From Deltaproteobacteria bacterium (GTDB lineage Bacteria; Myxococcota; B64-G9), in NCBI GenBank assembly GCA_030622135.1, contig JAUXGL010000026.1, positions 1 through 33,395 of the forward strand: a DNA stretch of 33,395 bases. Reading direction: 5' to 3'. The stretch's first letter is position 1. The number at the start of each line of letters is the position of its first letter. Shown piece by piece: positions 32,367-33,395 of this stretch. A program made the translations under genes and the position numbers. Below the pieces are notes generated by a model that saw nothing but the letters and a program-made list of their open reading frames with translations, was not told where the DNA came from and searched no databases.

Positions 32367-33161
32367 ATGAAAACTACCGGGAAAAGGCCAAAAACCTTCC
32401 GATTGAATTCGAAAGTACGCCGCTGGCTGCAAGTTGAAGAGCCGGAAGACGCCGACGATTCCTGCGAGGATTATTTCGACCGCTGGCTTGAGCAGAAGGA
32501 AAACGGGAAAGGGGTTGTGGAGGTCGGCTCCATACTGGTGGACCAGTCGGTCCTGATCGCGCGCTTCGATTGCGTGCCCGAGCGTTGCGCGCCGGCACGG
32601 GGCCGTCGTCGTCGCTCTTGTTGCGCGGATGTGTATGTGCCCCTTACCGTGGCCGAAAAGCGCAGGCTCGCGGGAGTGCGCAATGAGCTGGCCGCACACC
32701 TCTCCCGCCGCGAGCCCCGCCTGAAGTGCGCGGAGGGTCGTTTTTACCTGGATGAGGAGGGAGAGACCCTGTGTCGGCCGGGCGGGCGCTGCGTTTTTTC
32801 GCTGCTGGACGGCCGTGGACGCATCCGCTGCCATCTGCACGGGTTTGCCAAGAAGCACAAGCTTTCCCAGAGCGACATTCAGCCGTACACCTGCCGGATT
32901 TTTCCCTTGCTGCTCATTTCACTCGAGCATGGCAAGATCCTGCTGACGGTGCTCGACAAGAGCAACTACAAGTCCTGGAATACCTATTCACCCCAGCGCT
33001 TTCCTTGCCTGGCCGACCCATCCCTTCCACCCCTGGTCCAGTCCATGGCGAAAACGCTGGACTGGCTTTTCGGCAAGGGTTTCGCCCGGGAACTATCCAG
33101 GTTCAGGGGTCGGGACGAGGGAGTCAAAAGAGAAAGGGGATGTGGAGATGGGAGGAGCTAA
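32367..33161 (+). CDS. YkgJ/DUF3109-like Cys-cluster protein
   Basis: This is a 264-aa soluble protein. Cysteines fall in two groups: FDCVPERCAPARG with RSCCADVYVPLT (residues ~68-90), and LCRPGGRCVFSLLDGRGRIRC, HLHGFAKKH, then PYTCRIFPL (~135-180). The 'CxxxC...CC...GxCxFL...C.xH...PxxCRxFPL' layout is that of the YkgJ/DUF3109 family, proposed to bind a metal or Fe-S cluster. A basic stretch GRRRRS interrupts the first group. The start ATG at 32367 lies 8 nt after a -10-like box. Function unknown; it ends 35 nt before a large palindrome. Confidence 0.75.
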   Translation: MKTTGKRPKTFRLNSKVRRWLQVEEPEDADDSCEDYFDRWLEQKENGKGVVEVGSILVDQSVLIARFDCVPERCAPARGRRRRSCCADVYVPLTVAEKRRLAGVRNELAAHLSRREPRLKCAEGRFYLDEEGETLCRPGGRCVFSLLDGRGRIRCHLHGFAKKHKLSQSDIQPYTCRIFPLLLISLEHGKILLTVLDKSNYKSWNTYSPQRFPCLADPSLPPLVQSMAKTLDWLFGKGFARELSRFRGRDEGVKRERGCGDGRS

Positions 33162-33195
33162 CGAACCGTACGTTCAGCCCGTAGGCGATAATGGG

Positions 33196-33227
33196 GTGGG
33201 ATAATGCGCTGCAGCGCATTATCCCAC
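33196..33227. repeat. 32-bp perfect palindrome
   Basis: The half-site GTGGGATAATGCGCTG is followed immediately by its exact reverse complement, so all 32 bp form an uninterrupted inverted repeat. There is no T-run, so it is not a standard terminator. With the repeats that follow it looks like the end of a mobile element or a recombinase site. Confidence 0.9.
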
Positions 33228-33254
33228 TTATGCGGAGTATATGATTATGCGGAG
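33228..33254 (+). repeat. Two direct copies of TTATGCGGAG next to the palindrome
   Basis: TTATGCGGAG occurs at 33228-33237 and 33245-33254, 17 bp apart. The first abuts the 32-bp palindrome, the second abuts the stop codon of the partial gene that enters from the right. Spaced direct repeats of this kind are typical of recombinase binding at element ends. Confidence 0.75.
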
Positions 33255-33395
33255 CTACGAAGAAGCTGGCTGTGTCGGCACTAGCAATATCGCGTGGTTA
33301 GTATAAAGAGTCGTAGCAACCAACTCCACATAATTCTTGACGTCTATGCCATCCTCCTCAATGAGCTGCCTCCATCCAACTTGGCCCCCAGCCCG
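33255..33395 (-). CDS. C-terminal end of an unidentified protein, cut by window edge
   Basis: The minus strand is open from the window edge to TAG at 33255 (46 codons before the stop), reading GWRQLIEEDGIDVKNYVELV, then ATTLYTNHAILLVPTQPASS. The composition is natural, and the stop lies exactly at the edge of the TTATGCGGAG repeats, as if the gene belonged to a mobile element ending at the palindrome. I do not recognise the family. Confidence 0.4.
   Translation of the reverse strand, partial: RAGGQVGWRQLIEEDGIDVKNYVELVATTLYTNHAILLVPTQPASS

Noticed and set aside
33196-33227. Rho-independent terminator after the DUF3109-like gene
   Set aside because: The hairpin is strong but has no T-run on either strand, and it is a perfect palindrome linked to direct repeats, which fits a recombination site better.

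Overview
The window looks like chromosomal DNA from a deltaproteobacterial or myxobacterial-type organism (Myxococcota or a close relative). It is GC-rich. Its large lipoproteins carry Cys/Asp-rich MopE-like motifs, one exported protein ends in Asp-Ala-Gly repeats plus a MYXO-CTERM-like Cys/membrane/Arg tail, and there is a sulfatase-modifying-factor lipoprotein. The taxonomic call is inference from protein style only.

Layout. 1-362: start of a REP-associated (Y1) transposase, then an initiator tRNA-Met with a clear terminator (both minus). 363-3408: a secreted Cys-rich lipoprotein (minus) and a THEP1-type NTPase (plus), divergent from back-to-back promoters. 3472-9962: the most unusual block, a tightly coupled operon (4-nt overlaps) of a membrane M48-like protein with a destroyed HExxH motif, a GHKL ATPase fused through a membrane segment to a transglutaminase-like domain, and a second degenerate GHKL-like protein, followed by an OsmC-like protein. 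I know of no described system with this content. 10086-13852: a GNAT-like protein and a TPR/SLT lytic transglycosylase, convergent with overlapping stops. 13853-16108: a decayed accessory patch with a Phd-like antitoxin remnant, an AAA_14/DUF4143 ATPase and pseudogene debris. 16109-18636: a YtrA-type GntR regulator with its ABC exporter; the permease appears to carry compensating frameshifts and runs into REP-like repeats. 18637-24162: an intergenic stretch with unusual complementary hairpins, then three envelope or exported proteins. 24263-28759 (minus): an acyl carrier protein, B12-type radical SAM enzyme, acyl-CoA dehydrogenase and serine-palmitoyltransferase-like enzyme, probably a small lipid or aminoketone pathway. 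29187-32250 (minus): an alpha-methylacyl-CoA racemase-like enzyme coupled to an LPP20-like lipoprotein, and a PilZ protein. 32367-33395: a YkgJ/DUF3109-like Cys-cluster protein and the edge of what looks like another mobile element.

A recurring feature is that many operon-head genes have a -35/-10 promoter whose -10 box ends only 6-10 nt before the start codon, with no Shine-Dalgarno sequence, which implies leaderless mRNAs. Other genes (OsmC, GNAT, GntR, PilZ, ACP) have good Shine-Dalgarno sites, so both initiation modes seem to coexist.
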